A stretch of DNA of 64,000 bases from Rathayibacter caricis DSM 15933 (lineage in GTDB: Bacteria > Actinomycetota > Actinomycetes > Actinomycetales > Microbacteriaceae): the NCBI RefSeq assembly GCF_003044275.1, contig NZ_PZPL01000001.1, positions 744,001-808,000 on the forward strand. Direction: 5' to 3'. This document shows positions 1 through 7,340 of this stretch, piece after piece. The notes below the pieces were generated by a model, which saw only the letters and a program-made list of their open reading frames with translations, did not search any database and had not been told where the DNA came from. Numbering within the stretch: position 1 is the first letter of the stretch; every line of letters begins with the position of its first letter. Made by a program: the position numbers and the translations under genes.

Positions 1-721
1 TCTCGCCGATGTTGACGACGAACGCGCCGGGCAGCGCGGGCGCCTCGATCCACTCGCCGTCGTGCTCGACCTGCAGGCCGCCCTTGCCGGGCTCGACCAG
101 CAGCAGGGTCAGCACGCCGCCGTCGCGGTGCGCGCCGACGCCCTGCTTGGGCTCAGGGTCGGAGGTGCCTGGGTAGCGGACGACCTTGACCAGGGGGAAC
201 GCCTTCTCGGCGAAGGCCTCGTCGAAGACGTCGGCCGGGGCGTCGAGGGCGACGGCCCAGGTGCGCAGCAGGCGGATCGCGACGGCGGCGAGCTCCGCGT
301 GCCAGCGCTCGAAAAGGGTGCGGAACTCGGGCAGGGCCTCGGGCCACAGGTTCGGGCCCTCGAGGCGCTGGTAGTCGGGCACGTCCGGTCCGGCCGGGAC
401 GACCTCGCGCTCGATGCCGATGTCGACCTGCTCGCGGTAGTCGACGTCGCCGTTGGTGAGCTCGGCTCCGAAGCGGGTGTAGCCGCGGAACTGCGGGCTG
501 GCCGTGTTCTCGATCGCGAGCTTGTCCTCCTCCGGCAGATCGAAGAAGCGACGGGAGACGGCGACGACGTCGTCGAGGAGCTCCTGCGGCACGCCGTGAC
601 CGACGAGGTAGAAGAAGCCCACGTCGTGGGTGGTCTCGCGCAGGTCGCGGCGGAAGGCGGCGGCCTCCTCCTCGCCCTGGTCGAGGCGGGAGAGGTCGAG
701 GATCGGCAGGGAATCGGTCAT
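1..721 (-). CDS. 2-oxoglutarate/Fe(II) oxygenase of the isopenicillin N synthase family (3' end outside window)
   Basis: The minus-strand frame from ATG 721 runs off the left edge, so only the first 240 residues are visible. It opens MTDSLPILDLSRL, the usual N-terminus of the isopenicillin N synthase-like non-haem iron oxygenases, followed by the N-terminal helical block (GFFYLVGHGVP, RRFFDLPEEDK, FRGYTRFGAE). The first iron-binding His-x-Asp pair is visible in GAHRDGG, about 205 residues in. The second iron His and the 2-oxoglutarate Arg lie beyond the window. Family members oxidise small molecules using O2 and usually 2-oxoglutarate; the substrate cannot be read from this. It is transcribed away from the SDR gene's 3' end, with 137 bases between them. 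Confidence 0.85.
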   Translation of the reverse strand, partial: MTDSLPILDLSRLDQGEEEAAAFRRDLRETTHDVGFFYLVGHGVPQELLDDVVAVSRRFFDLPEEDKLAIENTASPQFRGYTRFGAELTNGDVDYREQVDIGIEREVVPAGPDVPDYQRLEGPNLWPEALPEFRTLFERWHAELAAVAIRLLRTWAVALDAPADVFDEAFAEKAFPLVKVVRYPGTSDPEPKQGVGAHRDGGVLTLLLVEPGKGGLQVEHDGEWIEAPALPGAFVVNIGE

Positions 722-858
722 GGGGAAAGCCTTGCGCAGTTCGCCTTCGGCGGAGCGATTGTTACGACAACCAAAAGCGAAGACCCAGCAAGCACCCGGA
801 GGACCGTGGTCCCCGAGTGCCCGCCGGGCCTTCAGCGCTGTCGAGTGTTACAGCGCGA

Positions 859-1767
859 TCACGGGGTGGGCATGCCGCCGTTGACGTGCAGCGTCTCGCC
901 GACCACGTAGCTCGACTCCGCCGACGCGAGGAACACGTAGGCGGGAGCGAGCTCCGCCGGCTGGCCCCAGCGTCCGAGCGGCGTCTGCGAGCCGACCTCG
1001 GGCAGCTTCTCGGGCGGCTGGCCGCCCGCGGTCTGCAGCGGCGTCCAGATCGGGCCCGGCGCGACGACGTTCACGCGGATGCCCTTGGGTGCGAGCTGCT
1101 GCGAGAGCGCCTTCGAGAACGTGTTGATCGTGGCCTTGGTGCTGGCGTAGTCGACCAGCGTCGGCGACGGCTGGTACGCCTGGATCGACGAGGTGCTGAT
1201 GATCGCGGAGCCGGGAGCGAGGTGCGGCAGGGCCGCCTTCGTCATCCAGAACATGGCGTAGACGTTCGTCTTGAAGGTCTCGTCGAACTGCTCGTCCGAG
1301 AGCTCGAGGAAGTCCTCGACGAACTGCTGCTTGCCCGCGTTGTTGACGAGGATGTCGAGGCCGCCGAGGCCCTCGACCGCCGTGGCCACTGCGCCGACGG
1401 CGAAGTCGTGGTCGGTGATGTCGCCGGGGATCGCGACGGCCTTCCGGCCCGCCTCCTCGATCAGCGCGACGACCTTCTTCGCGTCGCTCTCCTCCTCGGG
1501 GAGGTAGACGATCGCGACGTCGGCGCCCTCGCGGGCATAGGCGATCGCGACGGCTGCGCCGATGCCGGAGTCGCCTCCGGTGACGAGCGCCCTGCGGCCG
1601 GTCAGGCGACCGGAGCCGCGGTAGGTCGACTCGCCGCGGTCGGCGAGGTCGTCCATCTTCGAGTCCAGGCCGGCCCCCTCCTGGTACTGCTCCTCCGTGT
1701 CGATCTCGGAGTACATCTTCGTCGGGTCCTGGAACGTGTACTGGTCTGCGGTGCTCTCGGAAGTCAT
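859..1767 (-). CDS. SDR family NAD(P)-dependent oxidoreductase
   Basis: A 302-residue classical short-chain dehydrogenase with an N-terminal extension of about 55 residues, as in the general-stress YhdF/YdaD type. The cofactor motif TGGDSGIG is near residues 63-70, NNAG follows, and the active-site pair YASTK is present. The C-terminus ends GETLHVNGG, typical of the group. The longer upstream reading frame is GC-driven; ATG 1767 gives the normal family N-terminus. It is divergent from purC, with a 105-base gap holding any promoters. The oxidoreductase fold is certain; the substrate (often sugar or aldehyde in this subgroup) is not. Confidence 0.9.
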   Translation of the reverse strand: MTSESTADQYTFQDPTKMYSEIDTEEQYQEGAGLDSKMDDLADRGESTYRGSGRLTGRRALVTGGDSGIGAAVAIAYAREGADVAIVYLPEEESDAKKVVALIEEAGRKAVAIPGDITDHDFAVGAVATAVEGLGGLDILVNNAGKQQFVEDFLELSDEQFDETFKTNVYAMFWMTKAALPHLAPGSAIISTSSIQAYQPSPTLVDYASTKATINTFSKALSQQLAPKGIRVNVVAPGPIWTPLQTAGGQPPEKLPEVGSQTPLGRWGQPAELAPAYVFLASAESSYVVGETLHVNGGMPTP

Positions 1768-1872
1768 GTCTTCGACGGTAGGCGCGCACCCCCGTCGAGC
1801 GCCGGTGGTTGACAGCGCATCCGTTCCGAGAGAGCGCTCCTCTCCGCCGCCGGAAACCGGGAGAATGGTGCG

Positions 1873-2748
1873 GTGACCGTCTCCTTCGACTCCTCGATCC
1901 CCCTGCCCGGCTGGCAGCACGCCTACTCGGGCAAGGTCCGCGACCTCTACACCCCGGTCGACGCCGACCCGGTGCTCGGAGCCGACCGCATGCTGGTCGT
2001 GGCGAGCGACCGCGTCAGCGCCTACGACCACGTCCTCGAGCCGGGCATCCCGGGCAAGGGCGAGCTGCTCACCGAGCTCTCCCTCTGGTGGTTCCACCAG
2101 TTGAAGGACGTCCCGAACCACCTCGTCCGCGGCGAGATCCCCGAGCCGGTCGCCCGCCGCGCCATGCTCGTCACCACTCTCGACATGTTCCCGATCGAGT
2201 GCGTCGTGCGCGGCTACCTCTCGGGCAGCGGGTGGAAGGAGTACCGCGCGAGCGGCACCGTCTGCGGAGTGGAGCTCCCCGAGGGCCTGTCCGACGGCGA
2301 CGCCCTGCCCGAGCCGATCTACACGCCCGCCTGGAAGGCCCCGCAGGGTCAGCACGACGAGAACATCACCTTCGAGCGCACCGTCGAGATCGTCGGCGAG
2401 GAGGCGGCGGAGGCGCTGCGCACCCTCTCGCTGCACGTGTACCAGGAGGCGGCGACGATCGCCCTGGCGCGCGGAGTGATCCTGGCCGACACCAAGTTCG
2501 AGTTCGGCGTCGACGGCGACGGCATCGTGACGCTGGGCGACGAGGTCCTGACGAGCGACTCCTCCCGCTACTGGGACGCCGACGCCTACGACGCCGGGAT
2601 CCGCGGCCAGTCCTTCGACAAGCAGATCGTGCGCGACTGGCTGAGCGACAACTGGGACGGCCAGGGCCTCCCGCCGAGACTCCCCCACGAGATCGTCGAG
2701 CGGACCGCTGCCCGCTACCGCGAGCTCATCGAGCGCCTGACCCACTGA
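1873..2748 (+). CDS. purC: Phosphoribosylaminoimidazole-succinocarboxamide synthase (SAICAR synthetase)
   Basis: A 291-residue PurC that joins aspartate to CAIR with ATP in de novo purine synthesis in the cytoplasm. Seen in sequence: SGKVRDLY near the N-terminus, ASDRVSAYD, ECVVRGYLSGSGWKEY and the C-terminal block DTKFEFG with SSRYWDAD. The length is normal for the long actinobacterial form. The start is GTG 1873; the family begins at this point and no ATG fits better. It stands alone, away from purSQ (24.3 kb) and purL (39.5 kb). The AraC-type regulator starts 19 bases downstream and may be cotranscribed. Confidence 0.96.
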   Translation: MTVSFDSSIPLPGWQHAYSGKVRDLYTPVDADPVLGADRMLVVASDRVSAYDHVLEPGIPGKGELLTELSLWWFHQLKDVPNHLVRGEIPEPVARRAMLVTTLDMFPIECVVRGYLSGSGWKEYRASGTVCGVELPEGLSDGDALPEPIYTPAWKAPQGQHDENITFERTVEIVGEEAAEALRTLSLHVYQEAATIALARGVILADTKFEFGVDGDGIVTLGDEVLTSDSSRYWDADAYDAGIRGQSFDKQIVRDWLSDNWDGQGLPPRLPHEIVERTAARYRELIERLTH

Positions 2749-2767
2749 CGACCGTTCGGAACGACCC

Positions 2768-3715
2768 GTGAACGACGAGCGCACCCGCGTCCGGCTGGAC
2801 ACCGGCGGCGGCGACCCCGACGAGGCCCGCCACCGCCTCGCCACCCTCTACAACGGCGACGAGTGGTCGGCGCTGCCGAGCGAGAGCGCCTTCTCGTACC
2901 GGTACGCCGCCCTCGGCGACGCCGCCATGACGCTGCGCACCTCGCGCATGACCGGCGAGCTCCGCGGCGCGGTCGGAGTGACGGACGAGGTCGTCGTGCA
3001 GTGGATCGTCGGCGGGCGCGCCACGGTCGACGACGGCTCGGAGCCGCTCGCGATGGTGCCCGGCCGGCCGCAGCTGTTCCCCGTCGGCCGCGCGTTCGGC
3101 TTCGAGTACGTCGACTACGAGCAGAAGCTCGTGCACCTCGGCCGCACATCGGTCGAGAACGTCGCCGCCGAGCAGGGCCTCCTGGGGCCGCTCCGCTTCG
3201 ATCACCGCGCCGTCCCGACCGAGCAGGCGGTCCAGCACTGGCGCTCCGCGGTGTCGGCCTCGGCGCAGGCTCTGCGCAGCGAGCGCGTCAGCCACCTCCT
3301 CTGGGACGAGCTGACGCGCGGCACCATCACGGCGCTGCTCGAGCTCTATCCGCCGGAGGCCGCCGTCGCGCCGCCCGAGCTGCTGCTCCCGCGCAACGCC
3401 CGCCTGCGTCGGGCGGTCGAGTTCATCCACGCGCACGCGTCGGAGCCGATCGGCCCCACCGAGGTCGCCGTCGTCGCCGGGCTGAGCGTGCGCGGCCTGC
3501 AGTCCGCGTTCCAGCGGGTGCTCGGGGTGCGGCCCATCGCCTACATCCGCTCGGTGCGGCTCGATGCCGCGCACGCCGAGCTGGCGGCGGCGGATCCGCG
3601 CGTGGCGAGCGTCACCGCGATCGCCCACTCCTGGGGCTTCGGCAATCCCGGCCGCTTCAGCTCGGCCTACCTCGCGCGCTTCGGCGAGTACCCCAGCGCC
3701 ACGCTGCAGCGCTGA
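2768..3715 (+). CDS. AraC family transcriptional regulator
   Basis: 315 residues with a GTG start. The C-terminal 100 residues form the double helix-turn-helix of AraC proteins: LRRAVEFIHAHASEPIG, then VAVVAGLSVRGLQSAFQRVLG and IAHSWGFGNPGRFSSAYLARFGEYPS split over the two helices. The N-terminal 200 residues resemble the cupin-like sensor of AraC proteins of the AraC-binding-like type. The effector is not evident. It follows purC by 19 bases and ends 16 bases before the convergent MarR gene, so it probably depends on readthrough from purC or a weak promoter inside it. Confidence 0.88.
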   Translation: MNDERTRVRLDTGGGDPDEARHRLATLYNGDEWSALPSESAFSYRYAALGDAAMTLRTSRMTGELRGAVGVTDEVVVQWIVGGRATVDDGSEPLAMVPGRPQLFPVGRAFGFEYVDYEQKLVHLGRTSVENVAAEQGLLGPLRFDHRAVPTEQAVQHWRSAVSASAQALRSERVSHLLWDELTRGTITALLELYPPEAAVAPPELLLPRNARLRRAVEFIHAHASEPIGPTEVAVVAGLSVRGLQSAFQRVLGVRPIAYIRSVRLDAAHAELAAADPRVASVTAIAHSWGFGNPGRFSSAYLARFGEYPSATLQR

Positions 3716-3731
3716 GACCGCGGCGGACGGA

Positions 3732-4190
3732 TCAGGCGGCGGCCAGGGGCGGCGGGTGGCCCTCGAGGATGTCGCTGACACCGGTGAGCAGCGCGGCGAA
3801 CCGCACCGCCTCGGCGTCGGGGATGCCGGCCGAGAGCGAGCGGATCGCACCGTAGGTCGGCTCGTCGGTGCCGCGGATCGCCGCCTGCGCGCTCTCGGTC
3901 AGGCACAGGATCCGGCCACGGCCGTCGGAGGGGTCCGCCACGCGGTCGACGTAGCCGGCGCGCACGAGACGGTCGATCATCAGCGAGACCGCGGCGGTGG
4001 TGATGCGGATCGCGGCGGCGAGGTCGACCGCGCGGACCACCTCGTCGCGATCGGCGCCGATCCCGATCAGGCGCAGAGCCGCGAGGTCCGTGGTGCCGAT
4101 GCCCAGCCTCGACTCGACGCGTCCGTCGTACTCGCGCTCGGCCGAGCGGAGCCGGGTGAGCAGGGCGAAGAGATCGGGACGGACGTCCAT
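3732..4190 (-). CDS. MarR family transcriptional regulator
   Basis: 152 residues from ATG 4190 (MDVRPDLFALL). It has a winged-helix core: LAALRLIGIG, AVDLAAAIRITTAAVSLMIDRLVRAGYVDRVADPSDGRGR, with the DPSDGRGR wing typical of MarR, and a dimerising C-terminal helix. A longer frame reaches 4295 but its extra N-terminus is arginine-rich and unlike the family. The gene is divergent from the DUF7882 gene at 4398. Two small palindromes at 4311-4332 lie in the gap and are the likely operator, which suggests autoregulation and possible control of the small divergent pair. Confidence 0.87.
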   Translation of the reverse strand: MDVRPDLFALLTRLRSAEREYDGRVESRLGIGTTDLAALRLIGIGADRDEVVRAVDLAAAIRITTAAVSLMIDRLVRAGYVDRVADPSDGRGRILCLTESAQAAIRGTDEPTYGAIRSLSAGIPDAEAVRFAALLTGVSDILEGHPPPLAAA

Positions 4191-4310
4191 GGGTGTGCGC
4201 CTTCCTGGGACGAGGCAGGCGCCCCGGGCGGGTACTCGCGGGCTCCATCGAACCACCTCGAGCACTCCTCCGGGGCTTCTGTACCGAAAGCGCACTGGGA
4301 CCAGTATTGA

Positions 4311-4332
4311 TTAGCTAACCGACTTAGCAAGT
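4311..4332. promoter_or_regulatory. Paired palindromes, probable MarR operator
   Basis: An AT-rich island in otherwise GC-rich DNA holds TTAGCTAA (4311-4318, a perfect 8-base palindrome) and ACTTAGCAAGT (4322-4332, ACTT/AAGT arms around three bases), with a shared TTAGC core. They sit between the divergent MarR gene and the DUF7882 gene, where a MarR dimer would be expected to bind. Binding is inferred. Confidence 0.5.
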
Positions 4333-4397
4333 ACCTAGAGTCCTGCAGAGACGCTGCGGGATCCCTCCCCGTGCGCCCGGATGAGGAAGGCAGCGTG

Positions 4398-4730
4398 ATG
4401 GGTCGTCTGCTGTACGGAACGCCGCCGAGCGCGCATCCGTTCGACGACCGCGCGCTCGCTCACCTGCAGCTCGTGATCACCGCGAAACTCCGCCGCAGCG
4501 AGGCCTTCGTACTGTCGATCGACGCGGACGCCGACGGCAGGCACAGCGAGTTGTGGCTGCATCCCGCGATCCCGCTGCAGTACGAGTACGACGCTCCCGT
4601 CGGACCCGAGGTCAACGCGCACTGGCTGCGCGAGCTCTCGGCCGCCGCCAACGGGCGCCGCGGACTCCACCTCGTCACCGAGCCGACCACGGAGCTCGAC
4701 CCGTCCCGAGCGAGAGCAGTGCAGACATGA
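4398..4730 (+). CDS. DUF7882 family small protein
   Basis: 110 residues beginning MGRLLYGTPP and continuing FDDRALAHLQLVITAKLRRSE, LWLHPAIPLQYEYD and NGRRGLHLV. This is the DUF7882 pattern common in Microbacteriaceae, where databases sometimes mislabel it as an ATP-dependent DNA ligase. There is no ligase motif here. ATG 4398 is the family start; the upstream in-frame extension is not conserved-looking. Its stop overlaps the next gene's start (ATGA at 4727-4730), so the two are translationally coupled. The function is unknown. Confidence 0.8.
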   Translation: MGRLLYGTPPSAHPFDDRALAHLQLVITAKLRRSEAFVLSIDADADGRHSELWLHPAIPLQYEYDAPVGPEVNAHWLRELSAAANGRRGLHLVTEPTTELDPSRARAVQT

Positions 4731-4924
4731 GCGACCACAACGGCACACTCTTCCGCCGCGGAGGAACGGTGCGCTTCGTCCGCTGGGTCTCGTCGCGCGA
4801 CGGCGGCTGGGCCCCCGAGATCCTGCAGGGCCGCTACCTCGAGCGCGACGACGCCGGCTGGCTCGTCGAGGTCGACGGCACCCCCACCGTCCTCGCCAAG
4901 GACGACTGGGCCGTCTACCGCTGA
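4727..4924 (+). CDS. Hypothetical small protein coupled to the DUF7882 gene
   Basis: 65 residues (MSDHNGTLFRRGGTVRFVRW...DDWAVYR). Its start codon overlaps the upstream stop by the ATGA arrangement, which argues that it is real and made together with the DUF7882 protein. The composition suggests a small beta-rich soluble domain; no signal peptide, membrane segment or known motif is visible. It may be a partner of the DUF7882 protein, but only by position. Confidence 0.65.
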   Translation: MSDHNGTLFRRGGTVRFVRWVSSRDGGWAPEILQGRYLERDDAGWLVEVDGTPTVLAKDDWAVYR

Positions 4925-4940
4925 GCGCCCGCGCCCGGCG

Positions 4941-4946
4941 TAGTGT
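4941..4946 (+). promoter_or_regulatory. -10 element for a leaderless MFS transporter mRNA
   Basis: TAGTGT fits the actinobacterial -10 form TANNNT and ends seven bases before GTG 4954. Transcription would start at or next to the codon, giving a leaderless message. This favours GTG 4954 over GTG 4945 as the MFS start. No Shine-Dalgarno sequence is visible. Confidence 0.5.
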
Positions 4947-4953
4947 GGAGCGG

Positions 4954-6348
4954 GTGCGTGCAGTCGATCGCCGCGGCATCACCTCCGCGCCCTACCTCCT
5001 GACCACGGTCGGCACGACGAGCCTGGTCTTCCTCTGCGCCTTCGAGGCGCTGGCCGTGACGACGATCATGCCGATCGTCAGCGCCGACCTCGATGGACGC
5101 GATCTCTACCCGCTGGCCTTCGCCGCGACGCTCGCCGCGAGCATCGTCGGCATGGTCACCGCGGGGTCCTCGGCGGATCGACGCGGACCGACCCCGGCGC
5201 TGGTCACGGCGATCCTGCTCTTCACCCTCGGGCTCGTGGCCGCCGGTCTCGCCGGCTCGATGGAGGTGTTCGTGGCCGCGCGCCTGCTGCAGGGGCTCGG
5301 CAGCGGAGGCATCACCGTCACCCTCTACGTCCTGGTCGCGCGGGTCTTCCCGCCGGAGCTGCATCCGCGGATCTTCGGCGCCTTCGCCGCGGCCTGGGTG
5401 GTGCCGTCGCTCATCGGGCCGTTCGCGGCCGGCGTCGTCGCCGAGCTCGCGAGCTGGCACTGGGTGTTCCTCGGGGTGGTCCTGCTGGTGGCCGTCGCGA
5501 GTGCGATCGTGGCGCCGACCCTGCGCGCGCTCGAGCGACAGGAGCGGCGGCCGTTCGATCGCGGGGCCGTGGTCCGCATCGTCCGCGCGGTGATCGTGGC
5601 GGGCGGAGTGGTGGTGCTGAGCACGAGCGCCGAGATCGCTCCCGACGCGGCCGGCGTGCTCGCCGTCGCGGCGATCGTGGTCGTCGTCCTCGCCGTGCGC
5701 GCGCTCCTGCCCCCGGGCACCCTGCGCGCACGGGGCGTCCTGCCGTCCACGATCCTCCTGCGCGGAGCCGTCGCGGCCGCCTTCTTCGGCACCGAGGTCT
5801 ATCTGCCGCTGCTGCTGTCGGAGCAGTACGGCCTGCCGCCGTGGCTGGCCGGGGCGGTCCTCACCGCCGGCGCCGTCTCGTGGGCGCTCGGCTCGAACCT
5901 GCAGGGGCGGCCCGGAACACGGCTCACCCACGCGGGCGCCATGCGTCGGGGCACGTCGCTCCTGCTGGTCGGCGTGCTGATCGTGCTGCTCACGTCGGCG
6001 CTCGCGCTCCCGCCGTACCTCGCCGCCGTCGGCTGGTTCGCCGCGGGGGGCGGCATGGGCACGATGTTCCCCCGGATGGGGACGCTGACGCTCGCCCGAT
6101 CCGCACCCGGACGCGAAGGCTTCAACAGCTCGGCCCTGCAGATCTCCGATTCAGGAGGAGCGTCCGTCTCGCTCGCGCTGACCGGCCTCCTCGCCGCCGC
6201 CGCGACCGGCCTCATCGGCGCGGGCTCGGTCGTTTTCACGGCGACGTTCGCCTACGGAGCCGTCATCGCCCTGCTCGCAGTGCTGCTCGCGATCCGCCTC
6301 GGTGGACTCCTCCGTGCCGAGGAGTCCACCGCCGGCGATCAGCTGTAG
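4954..6348 (+). CDS. MFS transporter
   Basis: About 464 residues of almost continuous hydrophobic segments (12-14 predicted). It opens RAVDRRGITSAPYLLTTVG and has the MFS loop motif SSADRRGPTPAL after the second segment. Members of this drug:proton antiporter-like group expel small molecules across the cytoplasmic membrane; the substrate is unknown. The start is placed at GTG 4954 because a TAGTGT element lies seven bases upstream; GTG 4945 is the alternative and adds three residues. The 3' end overlaps the convergent HAD gene by 10 bases. Confidence 0.88.
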   Translation: MRAVDRRGITSAPYLLTTVGTTSLVFLCAFEALAVTTIMPIVSADLDGRDLYPLAFAATLAASIVGMVTAGSSADRRGPTPALVTAILLFTLGLVAAGLAGSMEVFVAARLLQGLGSGGITVTLYVLVARVFPPELHPRIFGAFAAAWVVPSLIGPFAAGVVAELASWHWVFLGVVLLVAVASAIVAPTLRALERQERRPFDRGAVVRIVRAVIVAGGVVVLSTSAEIAPDAAGVLAVAAIVVVVLAVRALLPPGTLRARGVLPSTILLRGAVAAAFFGTEVYLPLLLSEQYGLPPWLAGAVLTAGAVSWALGSNLQGRPGTRLTHAGAMRRGTSLLLVGVLIVLLTSALALPPYLAAVGWFAAGGGMGTMFPRMGTLTLARSAPGREGFNSSALQISDSGGASVSLALTGLLAAAATGLIGAGSVVFTATFAYGAVIALLAVLLAIRLGGLLRAEESTAGDQL

Positions 6349-7340
6349 AGCGACTCCGGGACCTCGAGCCCGTAGATCGCCCGGCCCGAGCTCCAGATGA
6401 CGGAGCACGCGGCCCGGAGGAGGTCCAGCTCGTCGTCGCCCGCATCGATGATCACAACGGAGTCGCCCTCGAGGCGCACCTTGGCGGAGCGCACCGAATG
6501 GGTCCCGTTCCGCGCGATCGTCGTCGCCGGGTACGGGAGGTGCAGCTCGCGCAGGTCGCCCAGGATGTAGGTCGGGCGCAGCGTCGCGTCGGCCGCGAGG
6601 AGCTGCTTCGCCCGGTCGATCCCGGTGAGCACGTGCGCGCTCTCCATCCCGGCGGCGTTGGCACCCTTGATGTCGGTGTCGAGCCGGTCGCCGAGGAACA
6701 GCGGATTCGACGAGCCGAACCGCGCCGTCGCCGCATCGAAGATGGCGCGCTCGGGCTTGCCGGCGACCACGGGCAGCCGGCCGACCGCGGTGTGCACCGC
6801 TGAGACGAGCGTGCCGTTGCCCGGAGCGATGCCCCGCGCGACGGGGATCGTCCAGTCGGTGTTCGTCGCGACCCACGGGATCCCGGCGTGCAGGGCGAAC
6901 GAGGCCTCCGCGAGCTGCTCCCACCCGACCGTGGGCGCGAAGCCCTGGATCACCGCGGCCGGGGAGTCGTCGGCGCTGCGGGTGAGCCGGAACCCGGCCC
7001 GCTCCACCTCCGTCGTCAGACCCTCCCCGCCGACGACGAGGATCGTCGAGCCCGCCGGCACCAGGCCCGCCAGCAGCACGACCGCCGCCTGCGGCGACGT
7101 GACGACGTCCTCCGGTGCGACGACGAGCCCGAGGTCGGACAGGTGCGCCGCGACGGAGGCGTCGGTGCGGGACGCGTTGTTCGTGATGTACCCGACACGG
7201 AGCGTCTCGCCGGCTTTGTTCAGACTGTCGACGGCGAAGGGGATCGCGTCGGCGCCCTTGTAGACGACTCCGTCGAGGTCGGCGAGGACCGCGTCGCGGC
7301 CCTCGAGCGGGGACGGGTCAGTCTTCGGGGTTCTGAACAC
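6339..7340 (-). CDS. HAD-IIA family hydrolase (NagD/phosphoglycolate phosphatase-like)
   Basis: 333 residues with a GTG start at 7340. HAD motif I is ADLDGVVYKG near residue 20, motif II lies in YITNNASRT, and the C-terminal motif is LFLGDRLDTDIKGANAAGM. The cap arrangement and the GVVYKG/TNNAS signatures place it in class IIA with NagD and p-nitrophenylphosphatases. It removes phosphate from a small cytosolic metabolite, unknown here. It overlaps the upstream repeat-protein gene by 23 bases, and an AGGAG sits five bases before the GTG inside that gene, so it is the second gene of a coupled pair. Confidence 0.9.
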   Translation of the reverse strand: MFRTPKTDPSPLEGRDAVLADLDGVVYKGADAIPFAVDSLNKAGETLRVGYITNNASRTDASVAAHLSDLGLVVAPEDVVTSPQAAVVLLAGLVPAGSTILVVGGEGLTTEVERAGFRLTRSADDSPAAVIQGFAPTVGWEQLAEASFALHAGIPWVATNTDWTIPVARGIAPGNGTLVSAVHTAVGRLPVVAGKPERAIFDAATARFGSSNPLFLGDRLDTDIKGANAAGMESAHVLTGIDRAKQLLAADATLRPTYILGDLRELHLPYPATTIARNGTHSVRSAKVRLEGDSVVIIDAGDDELDLLRAACSVIWSSGRAIYGLEVPESLYS

